From Komagataeibacter oboediens (GTDB lineage Bacteria > Pseudomonadota > Alphaproteobacteria > Acetobacterales > Acetobacteraceae), in NCBI RefSeq assembly GCF_003207815.1, contig NZ_NKTX01000005.1, positions 62,001-126,000 of the forward strand: DNA of 64,000 nucleotides, written 5' to 3'. A program made the position numbers and the translations under genes. Each line of letters begins with the position of its first letter. Position 1 is the first letter of the stretch. Below the pieces are notes generated by a model. That model saw only the letters and a program-made list of their open reading frames with translations, was not told where the DNA came from and searched no databases. This document shows, piece after piece, positions 1-9,463 of the stretch.

Positions 1-122
1 CCCATGAATAACAGCGAGTAACAGGATGCCGGCAGGTGTACATGACACATGACCGGACGCAGCCATAGGCAGCCCGATCCAGCTGATTAATCGCTATTCA
101 TCAAATTAAGGGAAAGACCGGA

Positions 123-197
123 TGGTGGGTGCGACAGGGATTGAACCTGTGACCCCCGCCGTGTGAAGGCGATGCTCTACCGCTGAGCTACGCACCC
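123..197 (-). tRNA. tRNA-Val (anticodon CAC)
   Basis: On the minus strand the sequence folds into a full cloverleaf: a 7-bp acceptor stem (GGGTGCG with CGCACCC), a GCTC/GAGC D stem, a 5-bp anticodon stem with loop TTCACAC, and an ACAGG/CCTGT T stem with TTCAATC loop. Anticodon CAC reads the valine codon GUG. Discriminator A and the CCA end are encoded in the DNA. Confidence 0.97.
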
Positions 198-266
198 ATC
201 CGCTTCGGTGGGGCCTTAATAATCCAGCCGCGCAGGGTGCGCAAGGGGAAAAAGACGCAGGGAATG

Positions 267-1778
267 CTATTTTCGACCCGGCCGGCGGATGCGATAGGCC
301 AGGGCTTCGGCAATGTGGGGGCGTTCCACATCCTCGGCTGCCGCCAGGTCGGCAACCGTCCGGGCAACCCGCAGCAGGCGGGTAAAGCCACGGGCGGAAA
401 GATGCATCTTTTCAGATGCCTGTACTGCAAAATCACGCGCCGTGGCCGTGATGCGGAAATCATCTATGGGGGCTTCGGCATTCCGGGCTTCACCCTGTCT
501 GTCATGCTGGCGCGCGACAGCTTCCCGGACGCGTGCCGCCACGGTGGCGCTGGGTTCGCCGCCGGTGGTTTCGGCAATGCGGGTCAGGGGCATCGGTTCG
601 ACATGGACGGCCATGTCCACACGGTCCAGCAACGGACCGGACAGGCGTGCCTGATAATCCTCGCCACAGCGTGGGGCCTTGCGACATTCCTGCGCCGCAT
701 CGCCCAGATAGCCGCATTTGCACGGGTTCATGGCCGCGATCAGCTGGAAGCGGGCAGGGTAGGTGACATGGGCTGCGGCGCGGGCAATGGATATGGACCC
801 CGTTTCCATGGGCTGGCGTAGGATTTCCAGTGCCGAGCGGGAGAATTCTGGCAATTCATCCAGAAACAGGACGCCACGATGCGCCAGGCTGACCTCACCG
901 GGGCGGGCACGCGCGCCGCCACCGCTCAGGGCCGTGGGGCTGCTGGAATGGTGTGGATCGCGGAATGGCGGTCGGGACACCGGCTGCCCATCCTTCAGCA
1001 GGCCACCAATGCTGTGGATGCGGCTGATTTCCAGCATCTCGACGGGAGTAAGGTCGGGCATGATACCCGGCAGGCGCGCGGCCAGCATGGATTTTCCCGC
1101 GCCCGGTGGCCCGACCATAAGTAGCGAGTGACGACCGGCCGCGGCAATTTCCAGCGCGCGACGTGCGGTTTCCATGCCCCGGATATCAGCCAGATCGGGC
1201 AGGGCGGTCAGGCCGTCATCCATGCGGGCAGGCAGTTCAACGGGGTCAATGACCTGCTGCCCACGGAAATGGTTCAGCAGTTCGGGCAGGGAACGGACGG
1301 CAAGGATGTCCATGTCCTCGCTGGCCCAGCGGGCTTCCACGCCCTGACTGGCGGGACAGATCAGCCCAAGCGACAGTCCGGCCGCCGTCATGGCGGCAGG
1401 CAGCACGCCGCAGACCGGGTTTACGCCGCCATCCAGCGACAGTTCGCCCAGCGCGGCATAACGCTGCGCCATATCGCCCGACAGCAGGCCCATGACCACC
1501 AGCAGCGCCAGCGCGATGGGCAGGTCGAAATGCGATCCTTCCTTCATCAGGCTGGCGGGCACCAGATTGACCACGATCCGCTTGGCCGGCAGGGCCAGCC
1601 CCATGGCGGACAGCGCCGCGCGCACGCGTTCGCGGGATTCATTGACAGCCTTGTCCGGCAGGCCCACGACCAGAAAGGACGGCAGACCGATGGAAAGCTG
1701 GACTTCAACTTTGACAGGAACGGCTTCGATGCCGGAAAAGGCAAAGCCACAGATGGATGCAAGGGCCGTATCAGTCAT
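267..1778 (-). CDS. comM: YifB/ComM family Mg-chelatase-like AAA+ ATPase
   Basis: ComM is a hexameric AAA+ helicase that promotes branch migration during natural transformation; in bacteria not known to be competent its role is unclear. The product has the N-terminal ChlI-like domain and a Walker A motif GPPGAGKS near residue 223. Walker B (FLDELPEF) follows, then a four-cysteine cluster (PCKCGYLG...C...C) and the Mg_chelatase C-terminal domain. The start at 1778 gives about 503 residues, the usual family length, beginning MTDTALASI. In-frame starts at 1814 (ATG) and 1865 (GTG) exist upstream, but the extra residues do not look like family sequence and no start has a clear ribosome binding site. 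It appears monocistronic. Confidence 0.93.
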   Translation of the reverse strand: MTDTALASICGFAFSGIEAVPVKVEVQLSIGLPSFLVVGLPDKAVNESRERVRAALSAMGLALPAKRIVVNLVPASLMKEGSHFDLPIALALLVVMGLLSGDMAQRYAALGELSLDGGVNPVCGVLPAAMTAAGLSLGLICPASQGVEARWASEDMDILAVRSLPELLNHFRGQQVIDPVELPARMDDGLTALPDLADIRGMETARRALEIAAAGRHSLLMVGPPGAGKSMLAARLPGIMPDLTPVEMLEISRIHSIGGLLKDGQPVSRPPFRDPHHSSSPTALSGGGARARPGEVSLAHRGVLFLDELPEFSRSALEILRQPMETGSISIARAAAHVTYPARFQLIAAMNPCKCGYLGDAAQECRKAPRCGEDYQARLSGPLLDRVDMAVHVEPMPLTRIAETTGGEPSATVAARVREAVARQHDRQGEARNAEAPIDDFRITATARDFAVQASEKMHLSARGFTRLLRVARTVADLAAAEDVERPHIAEALAYRIRRPGRK

Positions 1779-2047
1779 GACATGATGATGCCGGATTGCG
1801 GACGGCTTGGCCATGATGGAACATGGATGAGCGAACCGGATTCCGGCGCAGACCAATCCGGACACCTTAATTTGTTGGCATAATATTTCTTATAAAACTT
1901 TTATATGTGGACGGGAGGGGACATGTCCGGCTGCCTCACATCCTGTCCGTCCCAATCCCCTGTGCGCTTTCCTGCACATCATGATCCCAACCGGATCAAT
2001 CCGGGATTCCATTCATGTGTTCCGGATCATTGTGGCGGATATGATAC

Positions 2048-2079
2048 AGTGACGCGCGACAGCTACATCGCGCGTCACT
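2048..2079 (-). terminator. Strong stem-loop downstream of dnaB
   Basis: A perfect 12-bp inverted repeat, AGTGACGCGCGA and its complement, flanks an 8-nt loop about 60 bp past the dnaB stop. There is no U-tract on the minus strand, so it may be a weak intrinsic terminator or a 3'-end protecting hairpin. The roughly 270 bp between comM and dnaB hold nothing else I recognise. Confidence 0.6.
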
Positions 2080-2137
2080 TACGTACGGTCTTTAACGGAT
2101 GCTCCGGAACGCCTGCCGTTGCGATATCCTGCTGATC

Positions 2138-3655
2138 CTACGCGTCGTGGACCATGTCCAGATCGGCAAAGCGCGTGAACTCCCCTTCGAAGAACAGATG
2201 CACCGTCCCTGTCGGCCCATGACGCTGCTTTTCCAGGATCAGTTCCGCACGGTTGTGGGCAAGGTCCATCTTGCGCTGCCATTCCTCCATCGCGGTCTGG
2301 TACTTGTCCTGTGAGTCATAGGACGTTTCCTTGGGCTGGCGCTGCTGCAGGTAGTACTGGTCACGGTAGACGAACATCACCGCATCGGCGTCCTGCTCGA
2401 TCGATCCCGATTCACGCAGGTCCGACAGCATGGGGCGCTTGTCTTCCCTGCTCTCCACCTGACGCGACAGCTGTGACAGGGCTATGACCGGCACCGACAG
2501 CTCCTTGGCCAGCGCCTTGAGGCCCTGCGTGATCATGGAGATTTCCAGCACGCGGTTTTCTGCCTTGGACCCGACTGATGGCCGCATGAGCTGCAGGTAA
2601 TCGACCACCACCAGGCTCAGCCCCTTGGTGCGCGCCAGTCGGCGGCAGCGCGTACGCATGGCCGAAAGCGTGATGGCGGGCGTATCATCAATATGCAGCG
2701 GCAGTTGTGCCAGCTCGCGGCTGACCTGTACGAAGCGGTCGAATTCCTTCTGCCCCAGATCGCCCCGGCGGATCTTTTCACCCGATACGCTGGCCTGTTC
2801 GGACAGGATACGGGTGGCCAGCTGTTCGGACGACATTTCCAGCGAGAAGATGGCCACCGACCCCTTGGGCTTGGCATCGGCCGGGGCCTCCCGCGCTTCC
2901 TCCATGATCGCGCGCGCGGCGGAAAAGGCGATCTTGGTTGCCAGCGCCGTCTTGCCCATGGCCGGACGGCCGGCAAGGATCAGCAGGTCGGACGGATGCA
3001 GGCCACCGGTTTTCTTGTCCAGGTCACGCAGCCCGGTGGTCAGGCCGACCACGTCGCCGCTGCGGTTGAAGGCCTGCTGCGCAATTTCCAGCGCATCGGC
3101 CAGCGCGCGGTCAAAGGACTGGAACCCGCCATCCTGCCCCTTTTCCGTCGCCAGCTTGAACAGGGCTTCCTCGCTGGCGGCAATCTGGTTGGGGCCATCA
3201 AGGTCAGGCCGCGCGCCGAAGGCGTTGTTGACCACGTCCTGACCGATGTCGATCAACTGGCGGCGTATCCACGCATCATGGATCACGCGACCATAGTCGG
3301 CCGCGTTGATGATGCCCACCATGGAGGTCAGCAGCTTGGCCAGGTAAGCCGTGCCGCCCACGGAATCCAGCACGCCGGTATTTTCGAACTCGGCCCGCAG
3401 CGTGACCGGGTCGGCCAGCTGCCCGCCTTCGATACGGCGGGAAATGGCGTCATAGATGCGGCCATTGACCTCATCGGCGAAATGCGCGCCGGTCAGGAAG
3501 TCGGATACGCGGTCATAGGCGCGGTTATTGGTCAGCAATGCACCCAGCAGCGCCTGTTCCGCCTGCAGGTTGGCAGGCGGTAGGCGTTGCGAGACACCAA
3601 GAAGTGAGTCCTTTTGCCCGGACTCTGCGGAGGGAGGATTCTGGATCGTATTCAC
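2138..3655 (-). CDS. dnaB: Replicative DNA helicase DnaB
   Basis: This is the hexameric 5'-3' helicase that unwinds DNA at the replication fork and binds primase and the clamp loader. The 505-residue product has the DnaB N-terminal domain (about residues 25-130), a linker, and a RecA-like C-terminal domain. Walker A GRPAMGKT lies at residues 229-236, and Walker B is in the VVVDYLQLM stretch. The C-terminal ESGSIEQDADAVMFVYRD segment is typical of the family. An N-terminal extension of about 25 residues precedes the conserved QAEQALLGALL motif. A glycosyltransferase gene lies 56 bp upstream on the same strand; I see no functional link. No intein or other insertion is visible. Confidence 0.98.
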   Translation of the reverse strand: MNTIQNPPSAESGQKDSLLGVSQRLPPANLQAEQALLGALLTNNRAYDRVSDFLTGAHFADEVNGRIYDAISRRIEGGQLADPVTLRAEFENTGVLDSVGGTAYLAKLLTSMVGIINAADYGRVIHDAWIRRQLIDIGQDVVNNAFGARPDLDGPNQIAASEEALFKLATEKGQDGGFQSFDRALADALEIAQQAFNRSGDVVGLTTGLRDLDKKTGGLHPSDLLILAGRPAMGKTALATKIAFSAARAIMEEAREAPADAKPKGSVAIFSLEMSSEQLATRILSEQASVSGEKIRRGDLGQKEFDRFVQVSRELAQLPLHIDDTPAITLSAMRTRCRRLARTKGLSLVVVDYLQLMRPSVGSKAENRVLEISMITQGLKALAKELSVPVIALSQLSRQVESREDKRPMLSDLRESGSIEQDADAVMFVYRDQYYLQQRQPKETSYDSQDKYQTAMEEWQRKMDLAHNRAELILEKQRHGPTGTVHLFFEGEFTRFADLDMVHDA

Positions 3656-3704
3656 ATCCCCATCCTACCTGATCCCCCCACGTGACAGGAAGGGGCATGA
3701 TGGC

Positions 3705-3720
3705 CGGGGCGTCAGCCCCG
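3705..3720 (-). terminator. Hairpin overlapping the glycosyltransferase stop codon
   Basis: CGGGGC and GCCCCG form a perfect 6-bp stem with a 4-nt loop. The TGA stop of the upstream glycosyltransferase (3712-3714) lies at the loop. There is no U-tract, so termination is only a possibility; an RNA 3'-stability hairpin is equally likely. Confidence 0.35.
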
Positions 3721-4812
3721 CCGCGCCTGCACCAGCGATTCCGCGCGTCGGATGACGGCATGCGCCATGGCGTGGACCGTATCCGTCCCGTAGCGTTGCA
3801 GGATATCGCTGCGGGCCACCTGGCCGATCCGCGCGCACAGGTCGGGACGTGTGTAAAGGTGCAGGATCTGTGCCGCGAGCGCGTCCGGTGTCGATGCCGG
3901 CAGCAGGAAACCGTTCTGCCCATCACGGATGATATCGGGAATGGCGCCCACTGGTGTTGCAATGACCGGCAGTCCCGCCTGCATGGCTTCATGCACGGCA
4001 ATGCACAGCCCTTCGAAATGGGACGGCTGGACATACACGTGCAGCCCGCGGCAGAATTCCAGCGGATCCGGCAGGAACCCCTCGAAGCTTATGGCGTCCG
4101 CGGCCGTCCGGGCCGCCAGCGCCTGCAGGGCCACCATCTGCGATCCGCTGCCACACAGCGACAGGTGAATGCGCGCATCGGGGCGCGTGGCGCGGATGAT
4201 GCCCATGGCCTGCACAAGCAGCTGCATGTTCTTTTCGGGTTCCAGCCGGCCCAGTGACCCGACATGGAAGGTCGCGCCCGGCTGCCCGTTCCATGGCGTG
4301 GCGGGCGGGACGCTGGCGCTGGCCATGAACAGCGGCCAGGTACAGATCCGCTCTGGCGGCAGGCCTAGCTGGGTACGGGTGGTGCGCGCCACATATTCGG
4401 AATCCGCCACCCAGAATGCGCTCATGTCACGCGATCGGCGCAGCAGGAAGCGGTTGGCGGGCTTGAGAAACGCACTGTGCTGCCAGCTGACGACGGGAAT
4501 GCGCAGCAGCCTGCCGATAACCTGACCGAACAGGGTCGCGCGCGTCAGCGATGTCCATAACAGGTCGGGCCGGTTGGCGCGGACATAACGCAACACCTCA
4601 GGCAGGGATGCGAACAGGTCGGGATCACGGTCATTGACGATGTGGTAATCGATACCCGCACCTTCCAGCCAGGCAATGGCGTTGCCCGCCTTGCGCGCCA
4701 GCGCCACGACGCGGACCTCATGCCCGCAGGCGCGCATCATCCCGATCACAGCCGGCAGTGGTCGTTCGGCGCCGCCGCCGTTCAGGCTGTTAATAAGATA
4801 GAGGATACGCAT
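3712..4812 (-). CDS. Glycosyltransferase family 4 (GT-B fold)
   Basis: The 366-residue protein opens with MRILYLINSLNGGGAER, the N-terminal Rossmann strand and glycine-rich loop of GT4 retaining glycosyltransferases. The C-terminal domain carries the sugar-nucleotide site: GRLEPEKN (about residue 190) and FEGLCIAVHEAMQAGLPVIATPVG, matching the E-x7-E motif. Such enzymes transfer a sugar from UDP- or GDP-sugars to lipid-linked or glycan acceptors at the inner face of the membrane. Donor and acceptor cannot be predicted, and no polysaccharide cluster surrounds it. There is no signal peptide or transmembrane segment. It is followed at 56 bp by dnaB on the same strand. Confidence 0.88.
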   Translation of the reverse strand: MRILYLINSLNGGGAERPLPAVIGMMRACGHEVRVVALARKAGNAIAWLEGAGIDYHIVNDRDPDLFASLPEVLRYVRANRPDLLWTSLTRATLFGQVIGRLLRIPVVSWQHSAFLKPANRFLLRRSRDMSAFWVADSEYVARTTRTQLGLPPERICTWPLFMASASVPPATPWNGQPGATFHVGSLGRLEPEKNMQLLVQAMGIIRATRPDARIHLSLCGSGSQMVALQALAARTAADAISFEGFLPDPLEFCRGLHVYVQPSHFEGLCIAVHEAMQAGLPVIATPVGAIPDIIRDGQNGFLLPASTPDALAAQILHLYTRPDLCARIGQVARSDILQRYGTDTVHAMAHAVIRRAESLVQARRG

Positions 4813-5073
4813 TCATTACCAACAACTGATCCGGTCAGGGTCGTTCCTGCCGTCATTTTTCGGAACCGGAACACCGGATATGCAACGGCAAGAAGGCTTA
4901 ATAGGGCAGTTTTACCCATTAGAAAACAGCATGACCGGCAATATCGGTGGTAAATCGTGCGGGCATGGCCCCTGCCCTGATCAGGACCGGTCACAGATAC
5001 GTTGCATTGACGGGTTGTGTGCGCTGGCGTTTCTGATTACGCGTCGTGGATACTTTCCCGTGGAAAATGGTTC

Positions 5074-6555
5074 ATGACCGTACTCAATAATACGTCTCTG
5101 CCCCACCTGCCGGCCAATATCGTGGTGCCTGCCTATGACCGTAGCAAGGTCACACCCGGCATCGCGCATATCAGCGTGGGTAATTTCCATCGCGCCCATC
5201 AGGCGGTTTACATGGATCGCGTCCTGGCCCGCCCCGGTCAGGCCGGCTGGGGCCTGCTGGGCATCGGGTTGATGGAAAACCCGCATGAAGCCCGGAAGGC
5301 AGAGGACATGGAAGCGCAGGACTGCCTGTATTCCCTGACCGAATGCGCCCCCGACGTGCCCAACGTGGTGCGTGTGATCGGGTCCATTACGGAATATATG
5401 TATGCCCCCGCCGACCGCGCGGCCACCATTGCGCGCCTGGCTGATCCCGCGATCCGCATTGTCAGCATGACCGTGACCGAAGGCGGGTATTACGTGGATG
5501 AAAACGGCGTTTTCCCCATCGATCATCCCGTGATTGCCGAGGACCTGAAGCGCGAGGTGCCGCATACCGTGTTCGGCCTGCTGACCGAGGCGCTGCGCAG
5601 GCGTCGGGAAAGCGGTGCCGGCCCCTTCACCATCCTGTCGTGTGACAACCTGCCCCAGAACGGCCATGTCGCCCGCACGGCCTTTCTTGGCTGGGCGCGC
5701 GCGCGTGACGCGGACCTTGCGCGGTGGATGGAGGAAAACGTCACCTTCCCCTGCACCATGGTCGATCGCATCACCCCGGCCGTCCACCCCGATGATGTCC
5801 GCCGCCTGGATGCGGAAAGCGGGCTGGATGACCGTATTCCCGTCTTCTGCGAGGATTTCATCCAGTGGGTGGTCGAGGATAAATTCTGTGCCGGCCGTCC
5901 CGAACTTGACGCCGTGGGCGTACAGTTCACCGATAATGTCCAGCCATATGAGGAGGTGAAGCTGCACATGCTCAACGCCTCCCATTCGCTGCTGGGCCTG
6001 TCCGGCGTGCTGTCGGGCTATCGGGTGGTCAGTGAGATCATGGAAGACCTGAACGAGGTCACGCTGGTCGAGCAGTATCTCGCCTTTGATGCCGAGCCGC
6101 TGCTGCACGCTCCGCCAGGCATGGCGCTGACCGAATACGGCAGGCGCCTGCTGCACCGCTTCCGCAACCGGGCGATCAGCGACCAGCTCCTGCGCATTGC
6201 ATCTGACAGCACGTCCAAGCTGCCCATGTTCGTCAAGAGCACAGCCATGGGTGTGATCGCGCACGGGCGGCCCGTGGAGCGCATCGCCTTTGTCGTCGCC
6301 TGTTATGCCGAATACCTGCGCGGGCATGATGACAGGGGACAGGCCTATGACATTGTCGAGCCGCACCTGACCGATGATGACCGGGTGAAGGCGGCCTCGC
6401 CCCGTCTGGAGGACGCGCTGGACATGAGTGCCTTTGCCGGGTGGGAACTGGCGGAGAATTCCGGATTCGTCCAGACCTACCTTGCCTTGCGCCAGTCCAT
6501 TCGTGCCAACGGCACGCGGGCGACGCTGGCAACGGTTATATCTGGTGGGAAATAG
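5074..6555 (+). CDS. Mannitol dehydrogenase family polyol:NAD(P) oxidoreductase
   Basis: This is a member of the long-chain mannitol 2-dehydrogenase / fructuronate reductase family, cytosolic enzymes that interconvert ketoses and polyols such as fructose and mannitol. The 493-residue product has the nucleotide-binding start HISVGNFHRAHQAVY and the family motifs SCDNLPQNGHV and MVDRITP. The catalytic block KLHMLNASHSLLG holds the conserved Lys, Asn and His of the family. The ATG at 5074 gives the normal family length; an upstream in-frame start at 5017 adds 19 unconvincing residues. The substrate (mannitol, arabinitol, fructuronate or other) is not decidable from sequence alone. Glucose dehydrogenase follows, but a hairpin separates them. 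Confidence 0.9.
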   Translation: MTVLNNTSLPHLPANIVVPAYDRSKVTPGIAHISVGNFHRAHQAVYMDRVLARPGQAGWGLLGIGLMENPHEARKAEDMEAQDCLYSLTECAPDVPNVVRVIGSITEYMYAPADRAATIARLADPAIRIVSMTVTEGGYYVDENGVFPIDHPVIAEDLKREVPHTVFGLLTEALRRRRESGAGPFTILSCDNLPQNGHVARTAFLGWARARDADLARWMEENVTFPCTMVDRITPAVHPDDVRRLDAESGLDDRIPVFCEDFIQWVVEDKFCAGRPELDAVGVQFTDNVQPYEEVKLHMLNASHSLLGLSGVLSGYRVVSEIMEDLNEVTLVEQYLAFDAEPLLHAPPGMALTEYGRRLLHRFRNRAISDQLLRIASDSTSKLPMFVKSTAMGVIAHGRPVERIAFVVACYAEYLRGHDDRGQAYDIVEPHLTDDDRVKAASPRLEDALDMSAFAGWELAENSGFVQTYLALRQSIRANGTRATLATVISGGK

Positions 6556-6558
6556 ACG

Positions 6559-6586
6559 TTTCAGGGGGCGTTCATGCCCTCTGAAA
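6559..6586 (+). terminator. Stem-loop after the polyol dehydrogenase gene
   Basis: An 11-bp stem (TTTCAGGGGGC with GCCCTCTGAAA, one G-U pair) and a 6-nt loop begin 3 bp after the stop codon. Only a weak T run follows. Its placement suggests it ends the polyol dehydrogenase transcript before gcd. Confidence 0.6.
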
Positions 6587-6693
6587 TGTTGAGACACACG
6601 ATTTATTCATCAAGTTAGGCTTGACCCGGCGGTAAGTCCTACGTTTTCTCATGGGAGAATGTTCGGACTGTATCACGGTAATCAGGAAAACTT

Positions 6694-9081
6694 ATGAATA
6701 GCCTTATACGCTCGGCTCCCCTTCTGGTGGCTGCCATAGCCGTCTGTGCGCTGACAGGTCTGTACCTGCTGGGCGGCGGCCTGTGGCTGTGCCTTATCGG
6801 GGGTTCATTTTACTACGTTGTCGCGGGGCTTCTGCTGCTGGTCACGGCATTCCTGCTGTTCCGGCGGCAGGCATCCGCACTGACGGTCTATGCGGTGCTA
6901 CTGCTTGGCACCATGGCATGGGCCGTCAACGAAGCCGGGTTTGACTTCTGGGCCCTTGCGCCGCGTGGGGATATTCTTGTTCCCATCGGTATCGTGCTGG
7001 CCCTGCCGTGGGTGACACGGCACCTTCAGCCTGCGGGCATGGCTGCGCGCGCGCCGCTGCTGGGCGCGATTGTTGCAGCTGTCGTCGTGGTGGGCATCGC
7101 CCTGACCGGCGACCCGCAGGATATTGCGGGCAACCTGCCACCGGTGGCCAGTGACGCCCCCGAACCGGGTGATGCCCACCAGATGCCCGATGGCGACTGG
7201 CAGGCATATGGCCGCACGCAGTTCGGGGACCGTTTCTCCCCGCTCCGGCAGATCAATGCGGACAACGTCAGCAGGCTGAAGGTGGCATGGACGTTCCGCA
7301 CCGGCGACCTGCGTGGCCCCAATGACCCCGGTGAGATCACCGATGAGGTCACCCCCATCAAGATCCGTGATACGCTTTACCTGTGTACCCCCCACCAGAT
7401 CCTGTTCGCCCTGGATGCGAAAACGGGTAAGCAGCGGTGGAAGTTCGATCCCAAGCTGGCTTACAACCCCACGTTCCAGCACCTGACCTGCCGTGGCGTG
7501 TCCTACCATGAGGACAAGGCCGACACGCAGGCTGCGGATGGCGCGACCGCGCCGGTGGAATGCGCGCGCCGCATCTTCCTGCCTACCAATGATGGCCAGC
7601 TGTTTGCGCTGGATGCCGAAACCGGTGCGCGCTGTGCCGCCTTTGGCAACAATGGCGTGGTGGACCTGCGCGATGGCATGCCGGTCAAGACGCTGGGCTT
7701 TTATGAACCGACGTCTCCCCCGGTCGTGACCGACACCACCGTGATCGTGTCCGGCGCCGTGACCGACAACTATTCCACGCATGAACCCTCTGGCGTGACG
7801 CGCGGCTTCGATGTGCATACCGGCGCGCTGAAATGGGCGTTCGACCCCGGTAATCCCGACCCGAACGAAATGCCGTCCGAACATCACACCTTCGTGCCCA
7901 ATTCCCCCAATTCATGGATCACGTCGTCCTATGACGCCAACCTGGACCTGATCTACATCCCGATGGGCGTGCAGACGCCCGATATCTGGGGCGGTAACCG
8001 CGGCGCGGATGCCGAACGCTATGCCAGCTCGATCGTGGCGCTGAATGCGTCTACCGGCAAGCTGGTATGGAGCTACCAGACCGTTCACCATGACCTGTGG
8101 GACATGGACATTCCGGCCCAGCCCAGCCTGGTCGATATCCGCAACGAACAGGGCGAGGTCATTCCCACGCTGTATGCCCCGGCCAAGACCGGCAACATCT
8201 TCGTGCTGGACCGTCGTAACGGCCATCTGGTCGTGCCGGCACCCGAACGCCCCGTGCCGCAGGGGGCTGCCCCCGGTGATCACCTATCGCCCACGCAGCC
8301 CTTCTCCCAGCTGACGTTCCGTCCCAGCAAGCTGCTGACGGATGCCGATATGTGGGGTGGGACGATGTATGACCAGCTGATCTGCCGGATCATGTTCCAT
8401 CGCCTGCGTTACGAAGGTACGTTCACGCCGCCTTCGCTGCAGGGCACGCTGGTGTTCCCGGGTAACCTTGGCATGTTTGAATGGGGTGGCCTTGCGGTTG
8501 ATCCCGTGCGGCAGATCGCGATCGCCAATCCCATTGCCATCCCGTTCGTGTCCAAGCTGATCCCCCGCGGCCCGAACAATCCCGCAACACCTGACAAGTC
8601 CCTGCCCTCGGGCAGCGAAAGTGGCGTGCAGCCGCAGTTCGGCGTGCCGTATGGCGTGGACCTGCATCCGTTCCTGTCGCCGCTGGGCCTGCCGTGCAAG
8701 CAGCCGGCCTGGGGCTACATGTCCGGCATTGATCTGCGCACCAACAAGATCGTGTGGAAGCACCGCAACGGCACGATCCGTGACAGCGCGCCGCTGCCGC
8801 TGCCGATCAAGATGGGCGTGCCCAGCCTGGGCGGCCCCCTGACCACGGCGGGGGGCGTGGCCTTCCTGACCTCGACGCTGGATTATTACATCCGTGCGTA
8901 TGACGTCACCAATGGCCGCGTCCTGTGGCAGGACCGCCTGCCTGCTGGTGGTCAGTCCACCCCCATGACCTACGCGGTGGATGGCAAGCAGTACATCGTG
9001 ACCGCGGATGGCGGCCACGGGTCGTTCGGCACGAAGCTGGGTGACTATATCGTCGCCTACAGCCTGCCGGACCAGAACTGA
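6694..9081 (+). CDS. gcd: Membrane-bound PQQ-dependent glucose dehydrogenase
   Basis: This enzyme oxidises D-glucose to glucono-1,5-lactone on the periplasmic side and passes electrons to ubiquinone; in acetic acid bacteria it is the main source of gluconic acid. The 795-residue product matches the usual length of about 800. It has an N-terminal membrane domain with about five hydrophobic helices (residues 1-140), then an eight-bladed PQQ propeller starting near AYGRTQFGDRFSPL. His272 in SYHED corresponds to the PQQ-site histidine in the E. coli Gcd motif, and the C-terminal GGVAFLTSTLDYYIRAYD is typical. An AGGAAA ribosome binding site precedes the ATG. The gene stands alone between two hairpins. 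No PQQ synthesis genes are in the window. Confidence 0.96.
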   Translation: MNSLIRSAPLLVAAIAVCALTGLYLLGGGLWLCLIGGSFYYVVAGLLLLVTAFLLFRRQASALTVYAVLLLGTMAWAVNEAGFDFWALAPRGDILVPIGIVLALPWVTRHLQPAGMAARAPLLGAIVAAVVVVGIALTGDPQDIAGNLPPVASDAPEPGDAHQMPDGDWQAYGRTQFGDRFSPLRQINADNVSRLKVAWTFRTGDLRGPNDPGEITDEVTPIKIRDTLYLCTPHQILFALDAKTGKQRWKFDPKLAYNPTFQHLTCRGVSYHEDKADTQAADGATAPVECARRIFLPTNDGQLFALDAETGARCAAFGNNGVVDLRDGMPVKTLGFYEPTSPPVVTDTTVIVSGAVTDNYSTHEPSGVTRGFDVHTGALKWAFDPGNPDPNEMPSEHHTFVPNSPNSWITSSYDANLDLIYIPMGVQTPDIWGGNRGADAERYASSIVALNASTGKLVWSYQTVHHDLWDMDIPAQPSLVDIRNEQGEVIPTLYAPAKTGNIFVLDRRNGHLVVPAPERPVPQGAAPGDHLSPTQPFSQLTFRPSKLLTDADMWGGTMYDQLICRIMFHRLRYEGTFTPPSLQGTLVFPGNLGMFEWGGLAVDPVRQIAIANPIAIPFVSKLIPRGPNNPATPDKSLPSGSESGVQPQFGVPYGVDLHPFLSPLGLPCKQPAWGYMSGIDLRTNKIVWKHRNGTIRDSAPLPLPIKMGVPSLGGPLTTAGGVAFLTSTLDYYIRAYDVTNGRVLWQDRLPAGGQSTPMTYAVDGKQYIVTADGGHGSFGTKLGDYIVAYSLPDQN

Positions 9082-9088
9082 GCATTGG

Positions 9089-9121
9089 AAGCCGGGGAAG
9101 GATTTTTTCCTTTCCCGGCTT
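9089..9121 (+). terminator. Stem-loop terminator after gcd
   Basis: A 14-bp stem, AAGCCGGGGAAGGA with TCCTTTCCCGGCTT (one G-U pair), surrounds a short T loop and starts 7 bp after the gcd stop. There is no downstream T-tract, but the stem is long and GC-rich. Confidence 0.7.
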
Positions 9122-9463
9122 GACATGACCGGCTCTATCTATATTCATCTGTATATAGATATTGCTGTAACAGGACACTGCAGACCCATTTATTCAAGGG
9201 TTTGCGGTGGTTCTGTCGTATTTAGATCATAAATAAATAAGTCTTATTACAGCTTTGATCTTACGCGCCCCCAAACGGCTTGATTAGGAAACGGTAATAC
9301 AAAAGTTTCCGCCGTGGCGCCGATGTTCCCGCACATCCGGCAGTTCCGGTGCCTTCTGAATGGCGCAACAATGCGCTGTTTCGTGTGTTTCGCGCCATAT
9401 CGGCACTGGAACCGGGCGGATGATACGGGGTGATATGATGACTTTCACAACCGCGAGAACATC
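9122..9463 (+). other. AT-rich non-coding region upstream of the aldehyde dehydrogenase operon
   Basis: No convincing gene is present. The region is far more AT-rich than its surroundings. It contains an AT inverted repeat at 9136-9161 (TATCTATAT ... TATATAGATA) and a 6-bp inverted repeat at 9287-9292/9305-9310 (GGAAAC ... GTTTCC). It must carry the promoter and control sites of the ald operon, but I cannot pick a -35/-10 pair with confidence. Confidence 0.5.

Noticed and set aside
4981-6597. A 538-codon open frame antisense to the polyol dehydrogenase
   Set aside because: Same reasons: no domain, extreme composition, and a clearly coding plus-strand gene on the same bases.
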